Shown one piece after another: positions 46,583-55,167 of a stretch of 64,000 bases of DNA. This DNA is from Pararhodobacter oceanensis (GTDB taxonomy: Bacteria; Pseudomonadota; Alphaproteobacteria; Rhodobacterales; Rhodobacteraceae). How positions within the stretch are numbered: the first letter of the stretch is position 1; each line of letters starts with the position of its first letter. Position numbers and translations under genes: made by a program. A model generated the notes under the pieces. That model was given only the letters and a program-made list of their open reading frames with translations, ran no database searches and was not told where the DNA came from. Where the stretch lies: assembly GCF_003076755.1 (NCBI RefSeq), contig NZ_QDKM01000003.1, positions 248,001-312,000 on the forward strand, given 5' to 3'.

Positions 46583-47242
46583 ATGAGCTATACATATGAT
46601 TTTCCGCGCCCCAGCGTGACCACCGATATTCTGGTTTTCTCGATCCGCGACGGTAAGCTGCAAGTGCTTTTGATTGAACGTAAATTCGATCCGCATAAGG
46701 GCGCTTGGGCGATCCCCGGCGGGTTTGTGCAGATGGATGAGGATCTGGAAACCGGCGCGCTGCGCGAGTTGCAGGAGGAGACCGGTCTCAGCGGTATTCC
46801 GATCCGGCAATTGGGCGCCTATGGCGCGCCCGAGCGCGATCCGCGCGGGCGGGTGATCACCATTGCCTTTATCGCGCTGGTGCCCTCGGATGACCTGATC
46901 GCGCAGGGCGGCAGTGATGCGCAGGACGCGCGCTGGTTCCCGCTGGATGCGCTGCCGCCCTTGGCCTTTGATCACGCGCAGATCCTTGCCGACGGCCGCG
47001 CGCGACTGGCCAGCGATGTGACTCCGTCGATCCAGGAGCGGGCGCTGGTGGCGTTTGATTTCCTGCCCGAGAGCTTCACCCTGTCGCAAGCGCAACTGGT
47101 GTTCGAGACCCTGCGCGGCGAGGAGATGGACAAGCGCAACTTCCGCAAATGGCTGAGCAATTCATGGGAGATCGAGGATACCGGCGAGAAATCCACCGGC
47201 GGGCGCCACCGTCCGGCGGCGCTGTTTCGATTGAAGCGCTGA
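46583..47242 (+). CDS. NrtR-like Nudix/winged-helix protein
   Basis: A 219-residue protein. The Nudix domain occupies about residues 12-140, with the box GGFVQMDEDLETGALRELQEETGL (GGFVQMDEDLETGA then LRELQEETGL). A C-terminal winged helix covers about 150-215 (LVFETLRGEEMDKRNFRKWL, ending RPAALFRLKR). This is the NrtR architecture, regulators of NAD metabolism that sense ADP-ribose or related molecules; some relatives are active ADP-ribose pyrophosphatases. No NAD gene adjoins it, though a TIR protein lies upstream. An inverted repeat precedes it. Confidence 0.82.
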   Translation: MSYTYDFPRPSVTTDILVFSIRDGKLQVLLIERKFDPHKGAWAIPGGFVQMDEDLETGALRELQEETGLSGIPIRQLGAYGAPERDPRGRVITIAFIALVPSDDLIAQGGSDAQDARWFPLDALPPLAFDHAQILADGRARLASDVTPSIQERALVAFDFLPESFTLSQAQLVFETLRGEEMDKRNFRKWLSNSWEIEDTGEKSTGGRHRPAALFRLKR

Positions 47243-47248
47243 GGTTTT

Positions 47249-48916
47249 TTACCGCTCCGGCTGGTTGTGATCACAGCCCATGCGGAAACCGGCGCTGCAA
47301 TGGGCGATCAGGCGGGCGGTGTCCTCAGGCGTCCAGTCGCGCGGATCGGTGACCGCGACCCAAGGGCCGATGTAATCCGGTGCATAATAGGCATGGCCGT
47401 GGCCCGCGGGCGCGGTATTGGCCAGCGCCAGATCCACCGCAAGCTGGAATTGCGTCACCACCGGCATGAACAAAAGATGCGGCGAGACATCCGGCCCCGG
47501 CGGCTCGTTCATCCAGTCGGGGGCGCGAAACACCGAGGCGGGCTCGTAGAAGACAATCGGATCGCTGGCGTATTGCAGGAACATGATGCGCATCGGCCCC
47601 CAGCCCCTTGGCCCGCCGCCGTCATCGGTATGGGTGGCGAAACGCACCAACTGCCCGTCGCGCAAGGTCGGCGCGCTGGCCGGTGAACCGGCATCGCGCG
47701 AGGCAATGATGCTCTGCCAAAGGCCCGAGGGGAACGGTGGCCCGGCCCAGAAAGCGCCGCTGATCGGATCATCGAGAAACGCATAAAGCCCGGTGCCATG
47801 CATCGAACTCCAGGCGCCGAGGCTGAGCCCGTGGATATAGAGCCGCGGGCGGGTGTCGGAGGGCAGGCTGCGCCAATGGTCATGCACCGCGTCAATCAGC
47901 GCCTTGGCCTGTTCAAGCCCGGATTCGGTTTCGAGGATCAGCGCCAGCGGCGATTGGAAATAGGAGTATTGCACCGCCACCGTGGCGATATCGCCGCTGT
48001 GCATATATTCCACCGGATCGACCGCGCCGGGGTCAAGCCAGCCGGTGCCGGTGGGCATGGCGACGATCAGCACCTCGCGGTCAAACCCGCCCTGCCGGAT
48101 CAGCTCGGCCAGTGCCAGATCGGCGCGCTCTTGTGCGGTTTCGGCCTGCGCGCGCCCGACATAGACGCGGATCGGTTGCAGCGCGGGGCGGTCGGTGAAA
48201 CCGGTGATATCCGCCGCCGAGGGGCCTTGGGTGACGTAATTGCGGCCCGGTTCGCCCAAAGCCTCCCAACTGACCAAAGAGCCGCGGCCACCGGTGATCA
48301 TCTCGCTGCGCGGGGCGGGTGGCGCATCGTCGAACAGCTTTTGCGCGATGGTCATTGATGTATCGAGACTGGCGATCACACGGTCCAAGAGCCCATCGCG
48401 CGAGATCACCAAGAGCAGAAAACCGGTCAGCGCGAAGCCCGCGACATTGGCGGTGCGCGCGGGCATATAGCGGTAGAGCCAGAAGCGCACCCGATCAAAC
48501 AGCCAGAGCAAGAGCCGCCCGAGGAGCAGCAAGAGGGCAAACACCGCCAGCGCCACGGCGACGGTTTGCAGGGTCTCGACGTTTTCTTCCAGCTCCATTC
48601 CCATGCGGCTGCGGATGCTGTTTTGCCAATCGCGTGCCTGCCACAGGCACAGCGCCACCACCGCCGCCACCGGCAGGCCGGTGACAATGCGCAGGGTGAC
48701 GGCGACGCGGCCTGAGGGTTCGGGCAGTGCCATCAACCGCCAAAGGGTCACCGCGCTGCGCCCGATCAGATAGCCGAGCCCCATCACCAACCCGCCCAAG
48801 ACGCCTTGGATCAACCAACTGCGCGGGATCAATGTCGGGGTCAGCGAGGAGGCGAAAAACAGCAGCCCGAGGTAAAGCGGCAGGTAGTACAGGCCGGTTT
48901 TGTCAAAGTAGCGCAT
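47249..48916 (-). CDS. Membrane alpha/beta-hydrolase (Abhydrolase_9 type)
   Basis: A 555-residue protein. The N-terminal about 210 residues hold several membrane spans (LYYLPLYLGLLFFASSLTPT; VAVALAVFALLLLLGRLLLW; ANVAGFALTGFLLLVISRDG). The soluble domain carries the nucleophile elbow in HGLSLGAWSSM and ends RMGCDHNQPER. It matches the paired domains Abhydrolase_9 with its N-terminal membrane partner, of unknown substrate. The ATG at 48916 (MRYFDKTGLYY) is preferred to the upstream 48934. It is convergent with the Nudix gene (6-base gap). Confidence 0.82.
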   Translation of the reverse strand: MRYFDKTGLYYLPLYLGLLFFASSLTPTLIPRSWLIQGVLGGLVMGLGYLIGRSAVTLWRLMALPEPSGRVAVTLRIVTGLPVAAVVALCLWQARDWQNSIRSRMGMELEENVETLQTVAVALAVFALLLLLGRLLLWLFDRVRFWLYRYMPARTANVAGFALTGFLLLVISRDGLLDRVIASLDTSMTIAQKLFDDAPPAPRSEMITGGRGSLVSWEALGEPGRNYVTQGPSAADITGFTDRPALQPIRVYVGRAQAETAQERADLALAELIRQGGFDREVLIVAMPTGTGWLDPGAVDPVEYMHSGDIATVAVQYSYFQSPLALILETESGLEQAKALIDAVHDHWRSLPSDTRPRLYIHGLSLGAWSSMHGTGLYAFLDDPISGAFWAGPPFPSGLWQSIIASRDAGSPASAPTLRDGQLVRFATHTDDGGGPRGWGPMRIMFLQYASDPIVFYEPASVFRAPDWMNEPPGPDVSPHLLFMPVVTQFQLAVDLALANTAPAGHGHAYYAPDYIGPWVAVTDPRDWTPEDTARLIAHCSAGFRMGCDHNQPER

Positions 48917-49029
48917 GGAAATTCCTTGGACCAAGGGCTTGGGGCGGCGGGTTCATGCGGCCACCAATATATGTCCAGTTAACACCTGCGCCGCGATGTG
49001 ACGCAACGGGCAGCCCGATGATTGCGCAG

Positions 49030-49063
49030 AAAAAAAAGCGCCCGATGCCATGGGCACCGGGCG
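49030..49063 (-). terminator. Rho-independent terminator of the 65-residue stress gene
   Basis: On the minus strand an 11-base stem with one mismatch (CGCCCGGTGCC/GGCATCGGGCG) and a CAT loop is followed by C and eight T. It ends the transcript of the gene at 49155-49352. The remainder of 48917-49154 shows no gene. Confidence 0.85.
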
Positions 49064-49154
49064 AGGTTTCGGATGAATAAAAACATGAACTGACGAGGGA
49101 CAGGCGTCGTCTTCATTCCATCCGAGATCGTTTCAATTCGGGCTGCGGGGGGCC

Positions 49155-49352
49155 TCAGGCGCCGATACGCTCAGTCAGGCCGGACATCTTGCTGGCCTGA
49201 AACAGGATGCTATCGCGCACCATCTGCGCATCCATCGATTGCGGGCCGCGCACGACGCAGGGGTAGCGAAAGGTGCGACCGTTATGCTCGATGTCGACAC
49301 GCGCCTCGAAAGCGCCTTGGGCAGCGTCATATTTGAGGGCTTTGATCTTCAT
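49155..49352 (-). CDS. Small protein of unknown function in the GSR regulon
   Basis: A 65-residue protein: MKIKALKYDAAQGAFEARVD, then IEHNGRTFRYPCVVRGPQSM, ending SKMSGLTERIGA. It looks like a small mixed beta-alpha domain with one cysteine. There is no signal peptide. I know no family for it. It is monocistronic, with its own GGAAC-N17-GTT promoter (49388-49412) and terminator (49030-49063), so it is probably induced by the general stress response. The RBS GAGAGA lies upstream of the ATG. Confidence 0.75.
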   Translation of the reverse strand: MKIKALKYDAAQGAFEARVDIEHNGRTFRYPCVVRGPQSMDAQMVRDSILFQASKMSGLTERIGA

Positions 49353-49387
49353 GGAGGGTCTCTCTTTGCGTTGCGTTTCAACAGATT

Positions 49388-49412
49388 AACCATCTACGGC
49401 GAGAATGGTTCC
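49388..49412 (-). promoter_or_regulatory. EcfG (GSR) promoter of the 65-residue gene
   Basis: On the minus strand GGAAC (49412-49408), 17 bases, GTT (49390-49388); the -35 reads GGAACC. It lies 36 bases before the start codon. Confidence 0.8.
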
Positions 49413-49451
49413 GTAAAAAACGCAGATGTCTGGCGGCTGCGGGTGCCGCGC

Positions 49452-50513
49452 TCAGACGGTGTCGTTTGCGCCGCGGGTGCCGAGGAAATTGCCGACCACC
49501 GAGAGCGCCGGCACATTGTCGCAAATCACTTTGAACAGCACCAGAAAGGGCACCGCCATCAGCGCGCCGGGGATGCTCCAGAGCCAGCTCCAGATGATCA
49601 CCGTCATGAACACCGCGACCGGATTCATCTCGAGCCGGCGGCCCAGAACCGTGGGGGTGACGAATTGCCCCTCGATCAGCGTCAGCGAGAAATAGATCGC
49701 CGCCGGCAACAACCCCGCGCCCAGCGTATCAAAGCTGAGAACGCCAAAAGCGGCGACCAGAACCGCGCCGCAGACCGCGCCGATATAGGGCACGAAATTC
49801 AGCGAGAACGCGACCACGCCCCAGAGGATCGGGTTGGGCAGGCCGGTCAGATACATCGCCACGCCGATGCAAACCCCGAGCCCCGCGTTGATCATCAGGA
49901 TGGTGAGGAAATACCGCGAAATCTGCCGCTCGACATCGCGGGCAGTGCGCACCGCGCGGCGCTTTTCGGCGTAATTGGGGAAGGCCTGCACCAGTTTGAC
50001 GTAAAACAGATCGCCCGAGGACAGGATGAACAGCGCCAGCACCAGACCGACGCCGACCAACACCGCGAAATTGGCGATGGAACCCGCGGCAAAGGCCAGC
50101 AATCCGGGTTGCTGCAGGGCGACTTGCGGGGTGCTGTCAGAGCCGGTGGCCAGATCCTCGACCCGCTCGCTGGCGGTCGAGATTTCCTCGATCGAGACCA
50201 GAACCCCGCGCAGTTTGCGGCGCAATTCATTGCCCATCTCGGGCACATCGGCCAGCAGTTCCGCCACCGGCCCGCTGATCATATAGGACCCCAAGGCCAG
50301 CACCAGACCCGCGCCCAGAACCAGCGTCACCGCCGAGAGCGCCTCGGGGATGCCCAGCCGCGCGAGGCTGCGCACCACCGGGCTGAGGGTGAGGGCGATC
50401 AGAAAGCCGATCATGATTGGCAGGAACAGATCGCGGGCGACATAGAGGACGGCGATGGTCATCAGGGCAGAGACAAAGAACAGCAGGTTTTTGATCACGC
50501 GCAACTCGTCCAT
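49452..50513 (-). CDS. AI-2E family transporter
   Basis: A 353-residue membrane protein of the AI-2E/PerM family with about eight spans: VIKNLLFFVSALMTIAVLYV, IMIGFLIALTLSPVVRSL near the N-terminus and ISRYFLTILMINAGLGVCIG in the second half. The family signature LNFVPYIGAVCGAVLVA and EGQFVTPTVLGRRLEMNPVA are present. Substrates vary (autoinducer-2 export, Na+/H+ exchange) and cannot be chosen here. It is divergent from the GSR sensor kinase and shares a bidirectional GSR promoter with it. Confidence 0.88.
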   Translation of the reverse strand: MDELRVIKNLLFFVSALMTIAVLYVARDLFLPIMIGFLIALTLSPVVRSLARLGIPEALSAVTLVLGAGLVLALGSYMISGPVAELLADVPEMGNELRRKLRGVLVSIEEISTASERVEDLATGSDSTPQVALQQPGLLAFAAGSIANFAVLVGVGLVLALFILSSGDLFYVKLVQAFPNYAEKRRAVRTARDVERQISRYFLTILMINAGLGVCIGVAMYLTGLPNPILWGVVAFSLNFVPYIGAVCGAVLVAAFGVLSFDTLGAGLLPAAIYFSLTLIEGQFVTPTVLGRRLEMNPVAVFMTVIIWSWLWSIPGALMAVPFLVLFKVICDNVPALSVVGNFLGTRGANDTV

Positions 50514-50577
50514 GCCTCACCGCCCCCAACTGTTTTGCCACATGATTGGCAATTCTGCGTTTACCGCCATCTTCTAG

Positions 50578-50604
50578 GGAACCCGATTGCCGTGGAAACG
50601 TTCC
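50578..50604. promoter_or_regulatory. Bidirectional EcfG promoter between the AI-2E gene and the sensor kinase
   Basis: GGAAC (50578-50582), 17 bases, GTTCC (50600-50604). Read on the plus strand it gives GGAAC-N17-GTT towards the kinase; read on the minus strand it gives the same pattern towards the AI-2E gene. Confidence 0.8.
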
Positions 50605-50724
50605 CCTAGAATGCTAGATAGCATGGGCGGGGGTGCTCGGGTCGCGGGGAATCCCTGTGGCACTGTGCGGCGCCGCATGATTACATCCCCTCACGGGGTG
50701 CCGGAATCCGAGGGGAAGACCACT

Positions 50725-52437
50725 ATGAAGCGCATCGTGACCGGAGCAAAAGCGGGGCTCGACCGGCTGAGCTTTCGGCTGGCAATTGTGTTCGCTATCG
50801 CGCTTTTGCCGCTGATGATTGTCTCGATCGTGCGCTCGCAAAGCGTGCTGAATGAGGCCGCAGCAAGATCGCGGGCGGCGCTGGTTGGCGAGACTTTGCG
50901 CGCGGTGCAACATGAGATTATCGTGATTGAAGGCGCCAAAGCGGTGGCGCAAACCCTGAGCCGGTCAATTCCGGTGGTGCTGGGGGATCTGGAGCTGTGC
51001 AACCAGCTTTTACGCGACAAGATCCAAGACACGGTGTTTTCCTTTGCCGGATATTACGACACCGAAGGCAATGTGCCCTGTTCCAGCACCGGCGAGGCTT
51101 TTAGCTTCGGGTTGACCGATGAATTGATCGCGCTCAATTCCAATCCGCGCCCCGATCTGGTGGTTAACCAAACCGCCCCCGCCTCGGGTGCTTCGGTGAT
51201 CCATGCCTCCTATCCGGTGTTTGACGATTTCGGCGAGTTGCAGGGCTATGCTGCGGTCTCGGTGCCGCATCACCGGCTTGAGCAAAGCGACCAGAGCACC
51301 GGCGACGCGTCGATGCTGACCCTCTCGCCGACCGGCACTGTATTGACCGCCCCCGGCGATCTGGAAGAGGCGCGGCGGCTCTTGCCCTCGAACCTTACCC
51401 CCGACAGTTTCTCGGATCAGACGCTCAGCTTTGCCGATGTCGACCGCGACGGGATCGAGCGGCTCTATGCGCTGGTGCCGGTGGTTGAGGGCGAGCTGTA
51501 TGCGCTCTCCACATGGACGCTCGACAGCGAGTTGCGCGGCGGGTTCTACCTGCAGGCGCCGGCGCTGTTTCCGGTGCTGATGTGGCTGGCCAGCCTTGCC
51601 GTCGCATGGTTCGCCGCGACACTGTTTGTCACCCGCCATGTGGTGCGGTTGCGCACCGCGATGAACCTGTTTGCCGCCTCGCGCCGGACCACGATGGGCA
51701 GCGAATTCAAGAGCGCGCCGCGCGAATTGCGCGATGTGGCCGACACGTTTATCGGGATGACCGACACGATCCTGCGCGACGAAGCCAAGATCGAGGATTC
51801 CCTGCGCCAGAAGGATATTTTGCTGCGCGAAGTGCATCATCGGGTGAAGAATAACCTGCAGCTGATCGCCTCGATCATGAGCATGCAGATGCGGCAGTCG
51901 CGCTCGAAAGAGGTGCGGCAGTTGATGCAGGGGCTGCATGACCGGGTGACCAGCCTCGCGACGATCCACCGCAATCTTTATCAGACCAGCGGGCAGGCCG
52001 ATATCAGCATGAACGAGCACCTTGAAACCATCGTGCATCAGGTGGTGAAAATGGCCGCGCTGCGCAATACTTCGATCGAAGTGGATACGGAATTTGCCGA
52101 GGTGCGGCTCAATCCCGATCAAGCGGTGCCGCTGTCGCTGTTTGTCACCGAGGCGATGACCAATGCGCTGAAATACATCGGCAACGCCAAGGGCCACGCC
52201 CCAAGTCTGCGCGTGGCGATGGAACTGGGCGATGATGCGCAGGCCGAGGTGGTGATTGAGAATTCACTGCCGCCACGCGATGCAGAGCCGGATGACGAGA
52301 AATCCTCGGGGCTGGGAACCGAATTAATGGAAGCCTTTGCCGCGCAGCTTTCGGGGGATTTCTCGGCCACGCAAGAGGGCGGGGTTTACCGGGTGTCGCT
52401 GTCCTTTCCGGTCGATGATCTGGATCCGAAAGGGTGA
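50725..52437 (+). CDS. Membrane sensor histidine kinase (HisKA_2), probable PhyR kinase
   Basis: A 570-residue kinase. One membrane span is at about 19-39 (LAIVFAIALLPLMIVSIV) and a second at about 284-306 (FPVLMWLASLAVAWFAATLF). Between them is an extracytoplasmic sensor of about 240 residues; the HisKA_2 phosphorylation site is LLREVHHRVKNNLQLIASIM (about 370-389). The ATPase has N-box EAMTNALKY and G-box SSGLGTELMEAF. HisKA_2/HWE kinases phosphorylate PhyR in other alphaproteobacteria. The frame is open from 50587, but that would start inside the promoter; ATG 50725 has GGGGAAG upstream. Confidence 0.87.
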   Translation: MKRIVTGAKAGLDRLSFRLAIVFAIALLPLMIVSIVRSQSVLNEAAARSRAALVGETLRAVQHEIIVIEGAKAVAQTLSRSIPVVLGDLELCNQLLRDKIQDTVFSFAGYYDTEGNVPCSSTGEAFSFGLTDELIALNSNPRPDLVVNQTAPASGASVIHASYPVFDDFGELQGYAAVSVPHHRLEQSDQSTGDASMLTLSPTGTVLTAPGDLEEARRLLPSNLTPDSFSDQTLSFADVDRDGIERLYALVPVVEGELYALSTWTLDSELRGGFYLQAPALFPVLMWLASLAVAWFAATLFVTRHVVRLRTAMNLFAASRRTTMGSEFKSAPRELRDVADTFIGMTDTILRDEAKIEDSLRQKDILLREVHHRVKNNLQLIASIMSMQMRQSRSKEVRQLMQGLHDRVTSLATIHRNLYQTSGQADISMNEHLETIVHQVVKMAALRNTSIEVDTEFAEVRLNPDQAVPLSLFVTEAMTNALKYIGNAKGHAPSLRVAMELGDDAQAEVVIENSLPPRDAEPDDEKSSGLGTELMEAFAAQLSGDFSATQEGGVYRVSLSFPVDDLDPKG

Positions 52438-52466
52438 CGGGTTAACCATTTTACAACGCGCATGAT

Positions 52467-52498
52467 AAAAAGGCCTCGCAGGGATGCGAGGCCTTTTT
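52467..52498. terminator. Bidirectional terminator between the kinase and DUF1328 genes
   Basis: A perfect 14-base stem (AAAAAGGCCTCGCA / TGCGAGGCCTTTTT) with loop GGGA. A-run and T-run on either side make it usable from both convergent genes. Confidence 0.92.
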
Positions 52499-52530
52499 GC
52501 AGTGCCGTATGTCGGCTATTTCGTGGTCGG

Positions 52531-52704
52531 TTATACCGGCGGGTTACCACGCATGGCGCGGGCGATCATGGCCACGACAAACAGAATAATAAAGATGAAG
52601 AACAGGATTTTAGCAATCCCTGCAGAGGCGCCTGCAATACCGCCAAAACCCAAAGCGGCGGCGATCAATGCGACGACGAGAAATGTCAGAGCCCAGCCTA
52701 GCAT
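52531..52704 (-). CDS. DUF1328 small membrane protein
   Basis: A 57-residue protein with two membrane segments: [20 protein letters not shown], a [12 protein letters not shown] turn, then [19 protein letters not shown] and the tail RGNPPV. This is the whole DUF1328 (YtjA-like) pattern. These small inner-membrane proteins are frequent stress-regulon members of unknown function. It has a GGAAC-N17-GTT promoter 48 bases upstream and shares a bidirectional terminator with the kinase. Confidence 0.92.
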   Translation of the reverse strand: MLGWALTFLVVALIAAALGFGGIAGASAGIAKILFFIFIILFVVAMIARAMRGNPPV

Positions 52705-52751
52705 AATATGTTCCCTTATTTCGGTTACAATTCCAGTAGATGTGCAAAAAT

Positions 52752-52776
52752 AACCCTTTGGCGCGGAATTGGTTCC
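52752..52776 (-). promoter_or_regulatory. EcfG promoter of the DUF1328 gene
   Basis: On the minus strand GGAAC (52776-52772), 17 bases, GTT (52754-52752); -35 reads GGAACC and the -10 reads GTTAT. Confidence 0.8.
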
Positions 52777-52797
52777 GTGGCGCGGGCGGCTTTTTAC

Positions 52798-54336
52798 TCA
52801 CATCATATCGGCGGGCGCTCCGGGAACCGGCATGCCGAGTTCTTCGGCAGGCTCGACATCATAGGGCACGACAAAGCCCTTGCGCGCCTCGGGCGGGCGG
52901 GCGGCATTGGCGCGGGCAAGCTGCGCCCAGCGGTCAAAAGCGCCCTCGGGATCATAGCTGGCGTCATCACCCAGCCAGAGGTCAAAGACCGTCTTGGTCA
53001 GCGCCGCGACATCTGCGGGATCCTCCATCGTGACCCCCGCCTCGGCGTCCCATTTCATGCTGCGCCCGTTGAGATTGGCCGAGGAGACAATCGCCGCGCG
53101 GGTGTCGAAGATCGCCACTTTGGAATGGACGTAGACGATCGGCGCATTGGCCAGCGTGGCGCGGTTGTTGTCGATATCGCGCTGGTCGGGGCGGCGCGGC
53201 TGCACCGGGCTGACGATGCAAACACGGTCGCCGAAATGGTGCTTGAGGCGGCGGATGGCGCGGGCCTGCAGATATTCGCCAAAACGCCCGTCCAGCCCCG
53301 GTCGTTCATGAAAGGCCACATCATCCGGCGCGGCGGGCAGCAGCAAAACCAGCTTGAGCCGCGGATTGGCGCGGGCGGCGCGCAGCAGCGCGGCAACAAT
53401 GCGGCGGTCGCGGAAATACTGCGTCTCAAGATAGATGAAATGCTGCGCCTCGGCGATCCACGCCAGATGATCGCGCAGCAGCGACTGGCTGACCGGCTGC
53501 GGCGCAAGACGCAGGTAATTGCGCGCACGGCGCCGCGAGATTGTGGTGCGAAACATGGATTTTGGCGCCGGCATCTGGCCTTTGCGGTCGATCACATCGG
53601 GCAGGCGCCGCAGATACTCCGCCGCATCCTTGGCCAAACCGGGATCATGCGAGATCAGTTGTAAATCATGCCATGTCTGCTGCGCGGCTTGCTCGTGCTC
53701 GGGGTCATCAATGCGCCGGTTGTTCAGATCGAGCCCGCCGATATAGGTCACCGCCTCGTCGATCACCGCCAGTTTGTGATGCAGGGTCACCGGATTGAGC
53801 TGCGGGATCGCGGCGCGGCGCAGACAGACCCGCCCATCCTTACAATCGAGCATCCGGTAGAGGCCGGGCATCTGGTGAAAACGGATCTGCGGATCGACGG
53901 TGTCATTGGCTTCATCGGCGATCTGGCGCAGGTTCTTGCGGGTTTTCAGCGCAAATAACAGCCGTGGCGCGATGCCGCCGCTGGCCGGATGCAGCACGCA
54001 GCGCGCGGTCAGCTTGGCCGCGCCCTCATCGGCGACCTCATTCAACGCGGTGGCGATGGCGATGAATTGCCAGGATTGCCGGTGCATGCGATTGGCGACG
54101 ACGGGGTCGAAATCCGACACTGTCAGGTCAACCGGAACGCCGCGGTTGATCGTATGGAGCAGCAGATCGGACCATGTATCGCCGATCTTTCTGGCATCCT
54201 CGGACAGCAATCTGGTGCGCGGATCAAACAGCCGGAAGCCGAGGCGGATATGCGACTGTGCACTCAGAAACAGAGCTTCAAGCCGTGGATAGGCCTGTCG
54301 CGCCGTGACCAAAATCTCCAAGTGATCACCGCTCAT
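52798..54336 (-). CDS. Phospholipase D-like protein
   Basis: A 512-residue PLD-superfamily protein with two HKD motifs: LHHKLAVIDEAVTYIGG (about 185-201) and YVHSKVAIFDTRAAIVSS (about 410-427). The spacing gives the usual two-lobed active site. Such proteins hydrolyse or transfer phosphatidyl groups or synthesise cardiolipin; there is no signal peptide. It starts 26 bases after the ecfG stop on the same strand, so it is probably co-transcribed with nepR and ecfG and under GSR control. Confidence 0.87.
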   Translation of the reverse strand: MSGDHLEILVTARQAYPRLEALFLSAQSHIRLGFRLFDPRTRLLSEDARKIGDTWSDLLLHTINRGVPVDLTVSDFDPVVANRMHRQSWQFIAIATALNEVADEGAAKLTARCVLHPASGGIAPRLLFALKTRKNLRQIADEANDTVDPQIRFHQMPGLYRMLDCKDGRVCLRRAAIPQLNPVTLHHKLAVIDEAVTYIGGLDLNNRRIDDPEHEQAAQQTWHDLQLISHDPGLAKDAAEYLRRLPDVIDRKGQMPAPKSMFRTTISRRRARNYLRLAPQPVSQSLLRDHLAWIAEAQHFIYLETQYFRDRRIVAALLRAARANPRLKLVLLLPAAPDDVAFHERPGLDGRFGEYLQARAIRRLKHHFGDRVCIVSPVQPRRPDQRDIDNNRATLANAPIVYVHSKVAIFDTRAAIVSSANLNGRSMKWDAEAGVTMEDPADVAALTKTVFDLWLGDDASYDPEGAFDRWAQLARANAARPPEARKGFVVPYDVEPAEELGMPVPGAPADMM

Positions 54337-54362
54337 CTGCGCTATTTCTCCGGGTTTTTGAA

Positions 54363-54938
54363 TTAGTTACGCCGGACTGCATGCCCCGAGGTGACCACGG
54401 CCATGGTGCCACTGTCGGTCAGTTCCAGCGAATCATCGGGCGAGAGATCAAGGATTTCGATCAGTTTCTGACGCGCGCGGTTGACCCGGCTTTTCATCGT
54501 GCCGGTGGCGACGCCGCACATCTCGGCGGCCTCGTGATAGGCAAAGCCGGAGGCGCCGACGAGGGTTAAGGCCTCGCGCTGGTCATCAGGGAGTTGCTCG
54601 AAGGCGCGCAGAAAATCGGTATAGGCCAGACGTCCGTCATGGTCGGGTTTCACCGCGACATTCTCGCCCATCACCCCGTCCACATCGGCGACCTCGCGGC
54701 GCGCTTTGGTGTAGCTGGTGTAATAGGTGTTGCGCAGAATCTTGAACAACCAGGCGCGCATATTGGTGCCTGATTCGAACCTGTCGATGGATTTCCACGC
54801 TTTCATGACGGTTTCCTGCACCAGATCATCGGCCAGCGCCCCGTTGCGGCAAAGGCTGAGGGCAAAGGCGCGAAGGACTCCCAGATGTGTGACCAACTCG
54901 TCACGCGGATCAATCACCGCGGCGGTTTCATTTTCCAT
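54363..54938 (-). CDS. ecfG: General stress response sigma factor EcfG
   Basis: A 191-residue ECF sigma factor of the ECF15/EcfG group. Region 2 is LCRNGALADDLVQETVMKAW followed by NMRAWLFKILRNTYYTSYTK; region 4 is LPDDQREALTLVGASGFAYH and EAAEMCGVATGTMKSRVNRAR. It directs RNA polymerase to GGAAC-N17-GTT promoters. NepR binds and inactivates it when PhyR is unphosphorylated. Its start overlaps the end of nepR by 11 bases and both lie divergent from phyR. Confidence 0.95.
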   Translation of the reverse strand: MENETAAVIDPRDELVTHLGVLRAFALSLCRNGALADDLVQETVMKAWKSIDRFESGTNMRAWLFKILRNTYYTSYTKARREVADVDGVMGENVAVKPDHDGRLAYTDFLRAFEQLPDDQREALTLVGASGFAYHEAAEMCGVATGTMKSRVNRARQKLIEILDLSPDDSLELTDSGTMAVVTSGHAVRRN

Positions 54939-55083
54939 TCTGGGTATCTTGCTCCTTCAGCTGGTTGATCAGCGTCATCAGGTCGGCTGGCAAATCTTCG
55001 CTTGCCTTTTCCTGAAAGGAACGGCGAAGTTGTTCCCGTATCAGGGCCGTTTGAGGCTTCTCCTGCTCGTTATGTGATGTCAT
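54928..55083 (-). CDS. nepR: Anti-sigma factor NepR
   Basis: A 51-residue protein: MTSHNEQEKPQTALIREQLR, RSFQEKASEDLPADLMTLIN, QLKEQDTQNGK. It has the NepR pattern, IxxQLRxxFxExxxEDLPxxLxxLINQL, two helices joined by a loop with a proline. NepR binds EcfG and, in its place, phospho-PhyR. It begins with ATG at 55083 directly after the palindromic GSR promoter and ends 11 bases inside the ecfG reading frame, so the two are translationally coupled. Confidence 0.88.
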   Translation of the reverse strand: MTSHNEQEKPQTALIREQLRRSFQEKASEDLPADLMTLINQLKEQDTQNGK

Positions 55084-55167
55084 GTGCAAACTGCTCTCCG
55101 TTCCTAGTCATCGCAATCATCGCCGCTTGATCCTACATCGCGCGCCACAGAAAAATGCACACGCCAC

